Source: Glaciihabitans sp. dw_435 (GTDB lineage Bacteria > Actinomycetota > Actinomycetes > Actinomycetales > Microbacteriaceae). Taken from it: a DNA stretch of 64,000 nt. The notes under the pieces were generated by a model that had not been told where the DNA came from, ran no database searches, and worked only from the letters and a program-made list of their open reading frames with translations. Location of the stretch: contig NZ_JAAVUZ010000005.1 in NCBI RefSeq assembly GCF_018449675.1, positions 1-64,000 on the forward strand. The letters run 5' to 3'. Below are positions 63,667-64,000 of the stretch, one piece after another (the stretch's first letter is position 1; each line of letters starts with the position of its first letter). Made by a program: the position numbers and the translations under genes.

Positions 63667-64000
63667 TTACGAGATCTTAGCCAGCGGCGCTCCCAGCGCG
63701 GGCTTGAGGATCTTGAACAGGACGAAGTACAGCACGGCCGAGATCACGAGTCCGACGACGGCGGTGAGGTCGCCGACCTCGGGCACTGCCTTCGGCACGA
63801 CGCCCACGTAGAACGTCTGGTTCGAGAACAGCCACACCGAGACAACGATGCCCACGAAGAGCGAGATTGCGCCGGCGGCGTTACGGTACTTGCGCTCCTC
63901 GGTCACAAGGGCGGAGATGTCGGTGCCGCGGCGCAGGTAGCGGTCGACGAAGACGACGCCGAGCCACGGGGTGATCCAGTACGCGATGACGAGCAGGAAG
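63667..64000 (-). CDS. Cytosine/purine permease (NCS1), C-terminal part
   Basis: The last ~110 residues of a polytopic permease run off the window edge at 64000; the 5' part lies beyond it. The conserved YWITPWLGVVFVDRYLRRG (helix and cytoplasmic loop) and two further helices match NCS1 cytosine/allantoin/purine transporters. Its stop (63667) abuts the deaminase start (63666), so the genes are one operon: import of cytosine (or a related base) followed by deamination. Confidence 0.85.
   Translation of the reverse strand, partial: FLLVIAYWITPWLGVVFVDRYLRRGTDISALVTEERKYRNAAGAISLFVGIVVSVWLFSNQTFYVGVVPKAVPEVGDLTAVVGLVISAVLYFVLFKILKPALGAPLAKIS

Overview
The window is high-GC (about 65% by eye), densely packed actinobacterial chromosome, and gene content and order point to the family Microbacteriaceae. 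Supporting signs are the DUF6049 - murJ - trxB - trxA - ddl block, a C50 carotenoid operon (crtE-crtB-crtI-crtYe-crtYf-crtEb), a dnaK-grpE-dnaJ-hspR operon with HAIR operators, start codons six to eight bases after a TANNNT box (leaderless transcripts), and small DUF7882 proteins. The C50 pigments and a rhodopsin of the cold-environment type fit a cold-adapted, light-exposed relative of Cryobacterium, Salinibacterium or Glaciihabitans; the genus is not resolved. Two parS sites at the left edge and the parS / ddl / trxA-trxB / murJ / rpsF-dnaB order place the window close to the replication origin.

Layout. 1-1075: poorly coding DNA with parS sites and short tandem repeats. 1076-8733: leftward block for envelope and redox functions (ddl, aminotransferase, trxA, trxB, murJ, DUF6049). 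8836-16079: cca, inositol-phosphate synthase, rpsF-ssb-rpsR-rplI, a DnaA-box-like cluster, dnaB and two membrane proteins. 16157-20326: purB, a tyrosine phosphatase, a WXG100-like protein with a hydrolase, and a small membrane protein. 20377-24954: aminotransferase and 2-oxoacid dehydrogenase E1a-E1b-E2. 25059-30405: zinc ABC importer, Fur-family regulator, CDF exporter, zinc-ligand-free ribosomal proteins and HU. 30575-43069: copper/cytochrome oxidase assembly protein, helicase, many small proteins, ECF sigma factor, LysR regulator, a deletion scar, a cell-wall protein and tRNA-Gly. 43125-49615: dcd, idi and the C50 carotenoid operon. 49710-52873: small-molecule enzymes, a MarR regulator and a transporter. 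52920-62006: chaperone region (dnaK operon, methyltransferase, rhodopsin pair, clpB). 62240-64000: SDR, cytosine-deaminase-like enzyme and an NCS1 permease running off the edge.

The most interesting system is the leftward pair at 58291-59647. It encodes a seven-helix microbial rhodopsin with Schiff-base Lys240, an unusual E-S-E motif in helix C, a buried Arg57 on the cytoplasmic half of helix B and a long C-terminal tail. It is preceded in the same operon by a 109-residue DUF7882 protein. A close paralog of that small protein lies at 38221-38547, with its own 72-residue partner. This looks like a light sensor (CryoRhodopsin-like) with a dedicated soluble partner family. The nearby carotenoid operon makes C50 pigments rather than beta-carotene, so the source of retinal is open.

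Other systems include a zinc-homeostasis island (candidate Zur sites at 25008-25024 and 29147-29161) and an HspR/HAIR heat-shock regulon covering dnaK and an N-domain-less clpB. A 310-bp scar keeps only the 3' ends of two formerly divergent genes.
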